A stretch of DNA of 64,000 nucleotides from Asterias amurensis (GCF_032118995.1 NC_092669.1:10464335-10528334); one strand, 5' to 3'; shown: positions 41,101-51,557, counted from the first letter of the stretch. Made by a program: numbers and translations. Notes: generated from the letters alone by a model not told the origin.

Positions 41101-43280
41101 TTGGCAGGGGTCTGGTTTTACACATCATTTGATGACAGTTTTATACTTTTGTTTTAACCTTGACAGCCCCTGATTAACTTGTTACTATTGTGTATGTCTA
41201 AAGATTTAAAATAAATAAAATAAATAAAATTATCAAAGTTTTAAAACGCAATGTCTCTTTATAACCAGCTATCACCCATCACATGGATGGAAACCTGCCC
41301 AAGACGAGAGTTTGACTTGGAAGAACCTGATACCTCCTCGTCAATTAAGTGCACGGTCTTAGGGAGGACCTGTACCAGCCACTTACCAGAGGGTTCTCAT
41401 GCCACATTCACTAACTTGGAGACGACAGTCTTCAAGGGAACTGTCCAGGTCTGCACAACACCGGAAACCGTAATTAGTGTAAGTATTTTTTTTTAGTCGC
41501 CATACACACAAGGTCTGATGGCCACTTCAAGGTGTGGGCTACAATTTTTTCCAGGGGCCATTGCCATCTACTCCTAGGGCTGAAACAGGGTTACCCCTTT
41601 TACAGTCCATATGAATGTAGGCTTGGGTATCATCCATCAGAAGCCTGGCTGGTAGAGCAGAAAGCACTACCTCCCCAACTTTATGTAGCAAATGTCACAA
41701 CCGGGACTCGAACCCACACTCTGCTGATCAAACACCAAAGCTTGAAATCGGTACTCTTAATGCTAGGCCTTGACACGCCACAAATTGACTTACTGGCTTT
41801 GGTGTAATTCTATCATGCGTTCCCACCTGGACTTATATTTCGTGATGTTTACGTAGCGTTTTACAGTGTGGTTTTACAGTGTAGGTTTACAGTGCAAAGC
41901 TGTTTCCATTGGACTTTTATCTTTGTTTTACCATTAACTTGATGTGTGTTAGCACTCCATACCTTCCCGAGTTTTGTGGAAAAAAATCACAGGCATATTA
42001 CTCGGATTGGGTTCGAACCCACTACCTTTATTATTCTAGAGCAACGCATTGCGGCACCCACCATGCCCACTGCTAAATTATAGGATTCAAACTGACTCTA
42101 GCTACCAGGTTATCTCTGTGGTCTAGTCAGTAAGACACTGCTGTACATCTGCAAAGGTCTTGGGTTCGAAGCCAACCAAGTAATATGCCTGTAACTTTGT
42201 TCACAGATCTTTGAAAAGTACTGAGTATAGACAAATCCAGGCACGCACCGGGCGCACGGGTGTTGAGCATCGCGCGCCACTGCTGCGGTGTCTTCAATAC
42301 GTAGATTGTGCACAAAAAGACACCGCAGTTGGTAATTTTTCAATAGAGGGGGCTACCAATTTTGTTTCATTGGATTGGTCTATACAGTGCTAACACACAT
42401 CGGTGTAAAAGGTAAACCAAAGTTAATGTTTGCTATCCCCGATGCAAACTTAAGACCTATGTTTCAACTTGTGATTATTTCATTGAACAGGTGACTGAGG
42501 GTGATCAAACTGTAACCTGCGAAATCTCAGCGTTTGACGACATCAGCAAGTAAGCCAACCATCCTAAAGACCGTTATCATGCTGTCACCATCTGGGTCAT
42601 GTTTCCCGTTTCCATAACAGTAATGAATGCTAACATTCATTGCACAAACATGGCACCAGACTCTTATTTCATGGTTTCTAGAGATTAGGGGAACCCAGCC
42701 CCGCCCCTGAAAGGGAGCCTTCATGTGACGTCATGTCCGGAACCCGAGCCGTCGGGTCCCCTGGCTGTGTGCATATAGAGACGTGTGCATTGTGTGGCCT
42801 GGTACCTAGACGCGTGTTGTTAGGAACCAGACTCTTTTTGCCGACAATATGTTTGAATTCCTGACGTGACGTCAATGGTGGGGGGGGGGGGCGGTAACAA
42901 TCCACAAAAGGGGGGGCATGACTTATTCGCTACGCAAGTGAGATATGTCGGGGGAAAGAACAAAACACATTTTATTGATGTTCAATACATGTATCAGAAG
43001 TAAATGACAGCAAAATTAACTGTTTTATTTTAACTCACTGCAGCATCCCTTTAAACTAAATTGCCAAATGTTTCTGTTTATTTACAGCAACGCAACTGTT
43101 GAACTTCTAACTGAACAGGGTGATGGTTATCGTTGCTATTCAGCGACTACCGATCAGATTCATGAGATAATACGCTCCGAGGACATCAACGACCTTGTTC
43201 TACTTTTGCCTTTTGTGTGCACCTTCACATATTGCCCTGTAACAGCCTCAATCAAAACCATAAGATGTACACAAACTTAA
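38122..43280 (+). CDS. Uncharacterised OB-fold-like protein (about 277 aa)
   Basis: Six exons: 38122-38127 (proposed ATG AAG microexon), 38528-38758, 40200-40334, 41269-41478, 42491-42549, 43088-43280 (TAA). All junctions are GT-AG and in phase. The central part, RLSLRGVIKNLSPITW followed by SIKCTVLGRT, then TFTNLETTVFKGTVQVCTTP, has the strand order and wording of replication-protein-A-like OB folds: a regulator-like first strand, a central 'kCTVLG' strand, then 'f.NL...vfkG...v.TTP'. I recognise this as an uncharacterised invertebrate protein type, not a named gene. The N-terminal exon (QCGRVFKAKAL, HFTSRLRRGTHYLLRY) and the C-terminus (DINDLVLLLPF) have no function I can assign. DNA or nucleic-acid binding is inference. 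The first exon is the weakest part: it was chosen because exon 2 has no Met near its start and the ATGAAG|gtattg donor gives the right phase. Confidence 0.7.
38193..38434. mobile_element. Chimeric TTAA element in OB-fold gene intron 1
   Basis: Left end is family C (AAGCCATTATACACTTTCGG) but the right end is main-family (atagtgtccactgccttta). The centre keeps family C text (ggtgaaagacttctcttgag). Confidence 0.8.
38780..38923. mobile_element. Hairpin element, 'atatttttccgtatt' family
   Basis: Arms gtgaaatacggaaaaatatg / catatttttccgtattccac and inner ccatatccaacgagatcgag / ccgatttggatattgg. Starts about 20 bp after an OB-fold gene donor. Relative at 39871. Confidence 0.85.
39261..39430 (+). 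mobile_element. SINE (family S1), truncated
   Basis: gtcgtggcctagcggttaag, ctctggtgtttttgatcagc, gtgggtttgagtctcagtgg; breaks off in the middle of the body. Confidence 0.8.
39487..39622. mobile_element. Hairpin element, 'accactttttca' family
   Basis: Arms tttccctatggcgtcaccac and gtggtggcgccatatggaaa; about 130 bp. Confidence 0.85.
39871..40073. repeat. 203-bp near-perfect palindrome
   Basis: Arms begin gtattgttgtctagttactg and end cagtaactagacaacaatac, pairing almost continuously through aaacacaattggataatcac to a centre near ccatatccaactcggccttc. In the OB-fold gene intron before exon 40200. Confidence 0.92.
40095..40165 (-). mobile_element. tRNA-like sequence, probably a SINE head
   Basis: Minus strand gtggtccagtggttagacgg (A-box-like) and gggttcaaatcctaccaagc (B-box-like). 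No acceptor stem can be formed, so I do not call a tRNA gene. Confidence 0.45.
40387..40773. mobile_element. TTAA hairpin element (main family), full length
   Basis: TTAA then AGGCAGTGGACACTATTG; right end ccaatagtgtccagtgtctt. Begins about 50 bp after an OB-fold gene exon. Confidence 0.9.
40790..41235 (+). other. T-rich, possibly retroelement 3' UTR, ending in (aaataaaat)n
   Basis: A run aaaataaataaaataaataaa closes the stretch at about 41209-41230. No protein domain in the plus-strand open frame at 40924-41157. Confidence 0.35.
41269..41478 (+). CDS. OB-fold core exon of the uncharacterised gene
   Basis: Seventy-codon phase-0 exon, acceptor ataaccag, donor gtaagt. It contains ETCPRREFDLEEPD, SIKCTVLGRT, LPEGSHATFTNLETTVFKG and TTPETVIS. 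Alternating hydrophobic strands plus the FTNLxxxVFKG turn resemble the strand 4-5 region of RPA-type OB folds. A tRNA-derived SINE on the opposite strand begins about 25 bp after the donor. Confidence 0.75.
41500..41786 (-). mobile_element. SINE (family S2)
   Basis: Reverse complement of 20027-20285: aaggtgtgggctacaatttt, ccatctactcctagggctga, ggactcgaacccacactctg. Confidence 0.85.
41938..42435. mobile_element. Two family M SINEs in opposite orientation with an inner insertion
   Basis: 41938-42050 is a minus copy. 42055-42230 plus 42381-42435 is a plus copy split at 'actgagtata' by a ~150-bp hairpin (42231-42380: caccgcagttggtaattttt, agacaaatccaggcacgcac). Confidence 0.75.
42679..43055. repeat. 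Dispersed ~380-bp repeat, copy 1 (OB-fold gene intron)
   Basis: agagattaggggaacccagc through actgcagcatccctttaaa, including an 11-12 G run. The second copy at 51672-52054 is about 90% similar by eye. No inverted ends. Confidence 0.88.
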
Positions 43281-43282
43281 AG

Positions 43283-43642
43283 GAACACGTTGCCTTGGAT
43301 TGGACGAGTTGGTCCATAAAAAAGCATTTGTAACCGTTTGTTATAAAATGCATATGGTTAGAAAGATGTTTTAAAAGTACAATACAATGATCCACCCAAG
43401 TTTGCTTCGAAATTGCGTGGTTTTCCTTTTACTGTGCGAACTAACACGGTCGGCCATTTATGGGAGTCACATAAATGGCCGACCGTGTTAGTCGACGAGG
43501 TAAAAGGAAAACCGTGCAATTTCGAGGCATGTTTGTGTGGATCATTGTATTCTACTTTTACATCCTCTTTCTACCCATATGCATATTATTACAAGCGATT
43601 TTCAAAGACCAACTCGACCGATCCAAGGCAACGTGTTCCTTT
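43283..43642. mobile_element. Long hairpin element, family E
   Basis: TTAA-adjacent ends AAAGGAACACGTTGCCTTGG and ccaaggcaacgtgttccttt; the centre is a near-perfect hairpin (ctaacacggtcggccattta / taaatggccgaccgtgttag). It starts 3 bp after the OB-fold stop, so it may supply that gene's 3' UTR. Confidence 0.92.
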
Positions 43643-43699
43643 AAAGGGAAAGTACTTCAGTGTTTTTGTTTTTACCTGGTCCCAATAAGCCAGGTATCA

Positions 43700-43825
43700 A
43701 GAAGCCTTTATGAAGTATGGCGGACACAATGGTACAACACTTTATGGTTTGGGTAAACTTCTCTGTATACACCCGAACCAAACAGTCAGTTCTATCGCGT
43801 CCGCCATACCTCATAAAGGCTTATT
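43700..43825. repeat. Hairpin
   Basis: Arms gcctttatgaagtatggcgg and ccgccatacctcataaaggc, loop about 80 bp. Confidence 0.82.
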
Positions 43826-44157
43826 AGATTTTATTATTGGCTGGTACAATGACGTGCCTGATCACAAGTTACCACTTAAATTTGAATTGCAGACTGTCCA
43901 GACAGTTGCTATGTGACATGATTGGGGGCAAGCTTTTGCTTAAGAGACGGTGAACACATAAGCACAATTCTGAATGGATGTGTATGGCACAATGGTACCA
44001 GGGTTTGCTCATCTGGAGGTTGCTATGCAAAAGCTTGCCCCAAACCATTTCACATAAGCAACTATCTCTATAGTCTGAGGAATTCAAATGTAAGTGGTAC
44101 ATTGTGCCTAAGCAAGTCATCGTACCAGACATTATTCAAATCTAACTCGTAAATGGC

Positions 44158-44404
44158 TTATTTCATAGAGCTGCTGTCATAGCCAGCTTACCGTAAGCAC
44201 ACCAATAGGCATTCCACACTGTGACATACTAGTGCTTACTGCATGAAAATTAACGTTGTTACAATGCAAATCCATAGTGAACGTGCAAGATCGCCGCCTA
44301 CTTTTCTTGCTTATCCATGAAATACGCTTACACCTTAGCCAATTTTTCTGCTACAGTAAGCGCTGGAATGTGCTTACCATTAAGCAGCTCTATGAAATTG
44401 GGCT
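44158..44404. mobile_element. Hairpin element, gggcccaatttcatagag family
   Basis: atttcatagagctgctgtca and agcagctctatgaaattggg ends; inner accgtaagcac / gtgcttaccattaagc. Confidence 0.75.
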
Positions 44405-44448
44405 CAGTTTACTTTGGGAATAAAAAAACTTGCACACTTGGTGTTGTG

Positions 44449-44646
44449 TAAAGCCCGGTTCATACTTCCTGCGAATGCGAATGCGACGCAAGTTTTACGT
44501 AAATGTGACGTCACAGCCCTCCTTTCGCAGTGATATTCGCAAGTGAGTTGAGCAAAGTTGAACTGCTGCGAATTATTCGTTGCGAATATGTGACGTCAAC
44601 ATTTGTATCGCATTCGCATTGGGAGGAAGTATGAACCAGGCTTAAG
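44449..44646. mobile_element. Inverted-repeat element, 'gcgaatgcgaatgcga' family
   Basis: Ends aagcccggttcatacttcct and gaggaagtatgaaccaggct. Second, diverged copy at 48009-48222. Confidence 0.88.
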
Positions 44647-44829
44647 AGTTTTGGCAAGCAAGATTATTTTTAGTTTTTCCTTGCCATTAATAACTTATTT
44701 TGTGTCAATCAAAGTCAAGTTTGACACCAATCTTTGCAAAATCTTAAAAAGCTATTCTTATTCTCCAGTTCCAAGTATCACATCATTCCACTGACCTATT
44801 TAAAAATGACAAAGTAAGGGTCATACTTT

Positions 44830-45218
44830 GTGAAAGACAGTGAACACTATTGGTAATTATCAAAGATTAGTCTCCTCACTTGGTGTATCTCAACATATGC
44901 CATAAAATAACAAACCTGTGAAGATTTTAGCTCAAACGGTCGTCAAAGTTGCGAGATAATAATGAAAGGAAAAACACCCTTGTCACACAAAGTTGTGTGC
45001 TTTCAGATGCTTGATTTCGAAACCTCAATTCTAAATCTGAGGTCTCAAAATCAAATTCATGGAAAATTACTTATTTCTCGAAAACTACGTTACTTCAGAG
45101 GGAGCCGTTTCTCACAATGTTTCATACTATCAACCTCACCCCATTACTCGTCACAAAGTAAGGTTTTATGGTAATAATTATTTTGAGTAATTACCAATAG
45201 TGTTCACTGTTTTTAAAG
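44830..45218. mobile_element. TTAA hairpin element (main family)
   Basis: Ends agacagtgaacactattggt and ccaatagtgttcactgtttt. Both tips carry the same GTGAACAC change relative to other copies. Confidence 0.88.
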
Positions 45219-45412
45219 ACCCCCCAAAATTGTTTCTTTTTATTTTTTGTTATAAAGATGGTAGTGGTAGTAAGCATCATGTGAAATGATTTTATCTGAA
45301 ATTCCCTCGTTGATTAGAAATCTATAAAAATGTTGTCAATAAATTTTGATCTCTAAAAAAGTGAGTTTTGGAGATTAAGATTGCAGTAATGTGCATTTTG
45401 TGAATGCTTCAA

Positions 45413-45566
45413 CCAGGGCTCGATTTCACAAAGCAATAAAATCCATCGTAAGACAAATTTTCACTATCACCATAGTGATTTGCATAGTGACATCACACTT
45501 TACTAAGCAACTACGACTGATTTGCAGTTTCGATCAATTTTAGCTCTTTGTGAAATCGGCCCCTGA
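45413..45566. mobile_element. Hairpin element with 'gatttcacaaag' ends
   Basis: cagggctcgatttcacaaag and ctttgtgaaatcggcccctg arms; interior unlike family F although the ends are alike. Confidence 0.75.
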
Positions 45567-46329
45567 GATGCACTTGGTGCCACATCGCTATTAAATGAAG
45601 GCCTATAGATAATTTGGACATTCTTTATGAAAATAATACAGTGACAGTTGTTGCGGTTTTCCTCAAAAGTATAGACTTTGTAGACTGTGAAAAAAAGAAA
45701 AAAAAACAAGATCAAAACTTAAAATCCCCCCAAACTGGGGGAGCAGTGATCTATTATCTGTTAATTTGACTTACAATGTCCTTCAATTCATAGTGTTTTT
45801 AAGTTCATAGGATAGCGTGTCAAAAGTTACAAATCAAAATTTTGGGTAGATGACTGGATCAAAACAAATTCCCCCAAAAGATCAGCGTTTTTAAAGATTG
45901 ATTATTTTGATTAGCTAGCCCCTTTTTGTATATATATGTAATGATTTATCTATAATCATTTATTTTTTATAATAATTGAAACTTTATGTTGCACAAAACA
46001 TAACTATTAACACTTTCATCAGCTAATCATATGCACCATTTAAAACTTTTAAATTAAACTTAATATAGTTTTGTACTTTCATATGTTTATTTGTCTATTT
46101 TTAAATTCAAAAAAGTTATTTGTTTGTCTATTAAAAATATAAAAAACAAGAAGTTTACACATTTACACTTTTGTTGTTCCTTATTGCAGTAAAATTTGAG
46201 GCCTAGTAGACAACAATTAAATTTAATTGGGTTCTTAGTACAAGCTTGAGTCAAAATTTGTTCACACAATATACATTGCAAAAGCTTTTATTGATTGGAA
46301 TGAGATTTTAGGCCATTGTTTTATGGGGA

Positions 46330-46497
46330 AGGAAAGAAAAATTGTTTTCCACTGGTAATGGACCTTTTTCCGACTACCACGAGCTTGGGCTTTTCTGGCT
46401 ATGCCCATTATTATTACAAATTCTCCTCAAGACTTCTTTGTTATTGTTACATTGACTATCTGTTGGAAAGGAAATAAACGTCTTGAAATGAAATGAA
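46330..46497 (+). mobile_element. Probable LINE 3' tail
   Basis: ttggaaaggaaataaacgtc followed by ttgaaatgaaatgaa, a short 3' tandem tail typical of non-LTR elements. No coding part left. Confidence 0.4.
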
Positions 46498-47359
46498 TTA
46501 ACTAAGTTTTAACCAATTAATTCAGTATTTTTCCGCAAACTTTCAAATAACAGAATACCTCAACAATGATTGGTTGCTGTGTTTTCAGGAAATTGAATTT
46601 TGTGTGTGACATTGTTAAAAACAGTAGCTATTTATATGTTGTTGTTTTTTGTTTTTTGCATTAAGGCTTGTCATAGTTTTCCAACCGACGTTTTAAAAAA
46701 AAAATTCAGTCAACTCGGCCAATTACTGCATGACCACGTGTAGGGTGCGGGTCAGTTAAAAATAATAGACAACCGTTTTTTGTATGTGGGCGGGGCTTAA
46801 TAGCTTTGATAGGGGAGGGGTGCAAGTAGCTTATGACTTTCCAATCATGTTTGAAAGGAAATGAAAGCGCAAAAAAAAAATTCTTTTTAAGAGGCTCAAA
46901 TAAAAGGACAAGTTTCTTTTCTCGCCACAAGGTGTGCTCATGAAAGTTAGGTTTTGATTTTGGAAAAAATGCCATGAACAGCGCCACCAATGTGACGAGT
47001 TCCCGGCAAATAAGTCTGCTCATTTGGGCTCTGAATTTTCTCAAAAATTGGTTCAAGCAAAGTGAAAGTGTATAACACGAACTTTTGAAGCTTTGTTTCC
47101 ATAAAACAATATTCATTTGTAGCGTTTCACTGTTCTGAAATGATAACAAAATCTTCTTTCAAAGTTCCTATAACTATACTTTCAGTCTGATCATTTATCG
47201 ACTCTATCGAGACGTGTTTTATTTCGATTCTTAGTATTTGGAATTTGGCAAGTAATCGAATACAGGGTGTTTATTTATTTGTACAGTGCTTTAACTTTTT
47301 GGTGTAGGATGTCGGGGCGGTAAAAAGCTGAGGTACAAAACTGGCGAAAACTTTCAATC

Positions 47360-50300
47360 ATGGATCAGCGATATGAAAAGGTAAATATTGTCTTGTATTT
47401 GAGGATTTTTGTATTGCTTTACAGCTGTCACAAAAACACAACAATGAATGAACACTACGTCTACGAAAACAATCTTGTGCAAAATGTCTGTAAAACTCGT
47501 AGTGCAATTTCACTGAAATTGCATGGCATGGGTTTTCCCCTAATTTTATTTGTCCCCCAAAAACCAATCTCACACCTAGTGTAGTGACCTATCAATTGTT
47601 TAAAGCTGAATGTTTCTCTTTTTCTGTTTCAGGATAACTTTCCGTATGGCTCCACCACTTTTTCACTCATTTTTACAAAAAGGGATATCTCATTGAGGTA
47701 AATTGGATACTATATTATTTCATATCAAATGAAAAAGTGGTGGCACCATACGGAAACTTTTCCCTGTTTCATCCCCTTATTGGGGCTAATTAGGCTGTTT
47801 TTTGTGTTCTGAGTGTGTAAATAATATTCATAAATACTCGGCTCAAGAACAGCTACGCTAGACATTCGATATTTCTTCAGCATGTTGGATTAGTCGAGAA
47901 GTCATCACGTTGGGGTGTTTAAACGGGTGATATAAACACGACCAGAAGTGTGTATTTTAAGCATGGCGTTTAAAGGATGGTGGAATGTTTAAAGCATCGG
48001 CTTAATTTATGTGTAAAACCCTGTTCATAATTCCTACGAATGTGAATGCTTAAGGTGAATGTTCAGTTGATGTCACAAATTTGCAACAAATATTTTGCAG
48101 CAGTTGACTTGTGCGTGACTCTCTTGCAACTTCGCAGCGAAAACAGTGTGGTGACGTCAAATTAATGTAAAACTTGCATCGCTTTCACATTCGCTGGTAG
48201 TGGTAGTATGAACCGGGCTTATTAAGGCATTCATAGTGCGACTTCCTTCAGTTATGTAGAGTGTCATGGCCGAGTGGTTAAGAGCATCGAATTCAAGTTC
48301 TGATGCTAAGTCACCAGAGTGTGGGTTCGAATCCCGGCCGTGACACTTGTGTCCTTGAGCAAGATACTTTACTATAATTGCTTCTCTTCACCCAGGGGTA
48401 AATGGGTACCTGTGAGGGTAGAGGTTGGTATTGTGAATTAAAAAGCCTTTGGAGTGATATAAACTGTTGCCCAGGTTGTACATGTATACTCCCAAGGGAG
48501 CTGAGAAACATTAAAAAGGGATGTTATTGGCCCTATGACCAGGGCACTAATGTAAAGCGCATTGATACGGTTATTGTGAAATGTGCTATATAAGAATTGT
48601 TATTATGGTTATTATTATTATGAATGCTTCACTAGAAAAGGGAGAAGAATAATATTATACCGAGTACTCAAAGAGTAAAAAAATCAATGTAAACAAATAA
48701 TTAGGATTTGAAACTTTGCATGGTGGAAATACGATATAGAAAGGTTTGCGGTAACACCATGTAATGACTTTCTCTAATGAGTTTGGGTGGTTCTGAAAAG
48801 AACTGTTGGTTTCAACTCGACGTTTCGATCAGTATGCTCAAAATGTAAACAAAAACAAACTACCAAAGTTAGCACGTGCACATACACACAATTGATGAAT
48901 GCAATTTTAACCCAAAGCCCGATAACTTTTCTCAATTTGTTTTACAGATTTTCAAACTTTATTGCGCTTTTCAACCAAAAGGCCGTTTGACGAATGGGAA
49001 TAACACAATAAAAGAGTAGTGACTCGTCAAATAATCGTTTAAAACCGTACTAATTTTTAAATATTTTTTTCTATATTTAAATAAACCTTGCAACTTTTAA
49101 TTATTTGTGTTTTTTAGGAGCATCCAAGAAATCTTATCCCTGAGTTATTGACTCATTTCTACCATCTTGGTTGGGTAACGGGAACTGGAGGAGGTCTTAG
49201 CATCAGAAAAGGGTAAGTCACTTAAAGGAACACGTTGCCTTGGATCGAACGAGTTGGTCTACAAAAGGTTTGTAACCATTTTTTATATGGTTGGAAAGAT
49301 GTTTTAAAAGTAGAAAACAATGACCAACACAAGTTTGCCTCGAAATTGCGTGGTTTTCCTTTTACTGTGCGAACTAACACGGTCGGCCATTTATGTGAGT
49401 CCAAAATTTGACTCATAAATGGCCGACCGTGTTAGTCGACAAGGTAAAAGGAAAACCGTGCAATTTCGAGGCATGTTTGTGTGGATCATTGTATTCTACT
49501 TTAACAGCATCTTTCTACCCATATGCATTTTCTAAAAATGGTTAAAACGCTTTTCAAAGACCAACTCGACCGATCCAAGGCAACGTGTTCCTTTAAAATA
49601 TTATATTTGATTTTCTTTGCTGTAAATTAACACTGTGTATCTACTTGCCAGGTAGAGTTTGTTCTTAGAACTGTCTTTCTTATTCTACTACCACGGAGTA
49701 GATTTATCTAAGCTGTTAAAAACATGTTTGTGGTTGGGGCTGCAAAACGCACTCCATGTGAGGTAAAGCCGTGTTGTTGTCTGGCCCAACTTAAGAATCG
49801 TCCCATCCCTGTAGTTTGGACCAGTCCCAAACTTTTAGCTTGGACTGGGACACTTGCCCGATAGTGCGGCAGTGATGTAGATAACCATCATCATGATATT
49901 TTGTATTATGTTTTAAAGTGAGGATTTTCTTTTCTCAACAGCAACGAAATATATATAGCGCCCTCAGGAGTCCAAAAAGAGAGAGTGCAGGTAAATTTAT
50001 AGAGCTTTTTACAACATTTTGTTTTATGTAAGATGGGGCCATTTGTTTCTCCAAACTAAATAAACACAGCACAAAAATGTTGTCAAATTACGTGTAACAT
50101 TTCCGTGAGTAAAACTTTTTTCAAAACCATGACCAGGGGTGGATTTCACAAAGGTAGTCCTAACTTAGGACTAGTCCTAGGCAATGCTAAGAGATAGGAC
50201 CAGTCCTAAGTTAGGACCAGTAACTCATCCTAACTTAGGACTGGTCCTCAACATGCATCTCTTAGCACTGCATAGGACTAGTCCTAAGTTAGGAGTACCT

Positions 50301-51175
50301 TTGTGAAATCCACCCCTGGGCATAGAATCAATCAGGTATTTAATTAATGGTGGAGCAGTTTAGAGCATTGAGAAGTCAAGCTCTGGTTGATTGGATCAGC
50401 AGAATGTGGGTTCGAGTCCCAATCATTACAACTTAAAGACAGTGGACACTATTGGTAATTGTCAAAGACCAGTCTTCTCACTTGGTATATCTTTTTTTTT
50501 CCCCGTAGCCTGAAGATCTCTTTGTGACCACGATAGAAGAAGAAGATATCTCTGTACCGCCACCTCATAAGAAGTTAAAGAAAAGTCAATGCACACCTCT
50601 GTTTATGAACGCATACACGCTCAGAAGTAAGTCTACTCATTTCTTCTTTAAAGGGGGCCAAGAGCGCCCTCTTGCATCCATGAGTGGAAAGTTGTTGTTT
50701 ATAGCTTTGGTAATGAATTTGTAACTATTGAAGCTTTTCTGATGAAATTAAGTTGTTTGTTGTGCATGCTCAGTTTTTGTTTAAATGCTGTGTAGTTTTC
50801 TATGGGTAGCATTCCAAATACTTGTTGGTGTTATTATTATTATTAGTCATCACTACTTAGAAATTCTAAAAATTGTACTTTAAATATCATAGTCAACATT
50901 ACACCCTGCTACAGCTGTTACAAGCTCTTTTAATCTGTGTGCAATTGGAGTACAAATACTGTAGTAAATTCTTTTTACACATTTCAAACATGCTGTTCTT
51001 GCAACACTCCTTGTAATAATTGTTGTTACTTTCTTACAGATGCCGGAGCCGTTATACACACACATTCCAAACACGCTGTTCTTGCGACACTTCTCTACCC
51101 AGGCAAGGAGTTTAGAATTACACATATGGAGATGATTAAAGGCATCCGCAAAGACAAATCAGGAGGCAACCTCAG
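47360..51175 (+). CDS. APIP: Methylthioribulose-1-phosphate dehydratase, N-terminal 5 exons
   Basis: Cytosolic zinc enzyme of the methionine salvage pathway (class II aldolase fold); human APIP also modulates apoptosis and pyroptosis. Exons: 47360-47380 (MDQRYEK), 49118-49212, 49942-49990, 50509-50626, 51040-51175; 419 nt, phases consistent. Sequence closely follows human [79 protein letters not shown]. The zinc ligands of HTH (His101 and His103, human 115 and 117) and the catalytic Glu125 (human 139) are present. The third zinc His and the C-terminal ~100 residues (YDDxLVVP... to the end) were not seen between 51176 and 64000, so the gene is partial, with a last visible intron of more than about 12.8 kb. 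Confidence 0.93.
47637..47762. mobile_element. Hairpin element, 'accactttttca' family
   Basis: Arms aactttccgtatggctccac and gtggcaccatacggaaactt. In APIP intron 1. Confidence 0.87.
48009..48222. mobile_element. Inverted-repeat element, 'gcgaatgcgaatgcga' family, diverged
   Basis: aaccctgttcataattccta and gtagtatgaaccgggctta ends. In APIP intron 1. Confidence 0.7.
48255..48625 (+). mobile_element. tRNA-derived SINE (family S4), full length
   Basis: gtcatggccgagtggttaag, gagtgtgggttcgaatcccg, cacccaggggtaaatgggta, ctcccaagggagctgagaaa; ends in a (tta)n tail. Confidence 0.87.
49221..49598. mobile_element. Long hairpin element, family E
   Basis: Starts 8 bp after the APIP exon 2 donor: TTAA then aggaacacgttgccttggat; centre aactaacacggtcggccatt / aatggccgaccgtgttagtc. 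Confidence 0.92.
50133..50320. mobile_element. Family F hairpin, near perfect
   Basis: caggggtggatttcacaaag and ctttgtgaaatccacccctg ends; arms tagtcctaacttaggactag. In APIP intron 3. Confidence 0.92.
50432..50508 (+). mobile_element. Truncated TTAA hairpin element forming the 3' splice-site region of APIP exon 4
   Basis: Positions 50432-50491 match the first ~60 bp of the main TTAA element (end GACAGTGGACACTATTGG, then ttgtcaaagaccag). The rest is missing, and a pyrimidine run and ccccgtag follow at once, ending at the APIP exon 4 acceptor. The branch point for this exon therefore probably lies in element-derived sequence. A tRNA-like SINE head (50340-50431) abuts it upstream. Confidence 0.75.
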
Positions 51176-51201
51176 GTAATTACTCAGCAATTATTTACTT
51201 C

Positions 51202-51557
51202 TTAAAGCCATTGGACCCGTTCGGTTCAGAAAAAAAAGTTCACAGATTTACAAACAACTTGCAGGGTTTAGAGAAGACAATGGTGAAAGACTTCTCTTGA
51301 TATATTATTCCATGAAATGCTTTACTTTTTGAGAAAACAGCAAAACAATATAAATTCTCGTTAACGAGAATTACAGATTTATTTTAAACACATGTCATGA
51401 CACGGCGAAACGCACAGAAACAGGAGCGGGTTTTTCCGTTGTTTTCTCCCAACTCTGATGACCGATTGAGCCTAAATTTTCACAGGTTTGTTATTTGATA
51501 TAGAAGTTGTGTTGGCCTTGGACAACACTGTTTACCGAAAGGGTCCAATGGCTTTAA
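51202..51557. mobile_element. TTAA hairpin element, family C
   Basis: Ends AAGCCATTGGACCCGTTCGG and ccgaaagggtccaatggctt. Both tips carry the same GGACCC change. Confidence 0.9.

Larger units (their letters stand above)
43281..47359. other. Intergenic interval between OB-fold gene and APIP
   Basis: Filled by hairpin elements listed separately, then AT-rich sequence (45240-46330). An open frame at 43922-44152 is Cys-containing but has a stop directly before it and no usable acceptor. An open frame at 46706-47149 on the minus strand has no recognisable domain. Confidence 0.6.

Noticed and set aside
43922..44152. Cys-containing 76-codon open frame (CVWHNGTRVCSSGGC region) after the OB-fold gene
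   Set aside because: A stop lies directly upstream in frame and the nearby acceptor (43892) does not lead into this frame; no recognisable domain.
46706..47149. 147-codon minus-strand open frame upstream of APIP
   Set aside because: No domain, composition dominated by simple runs, no plausible splice partners.
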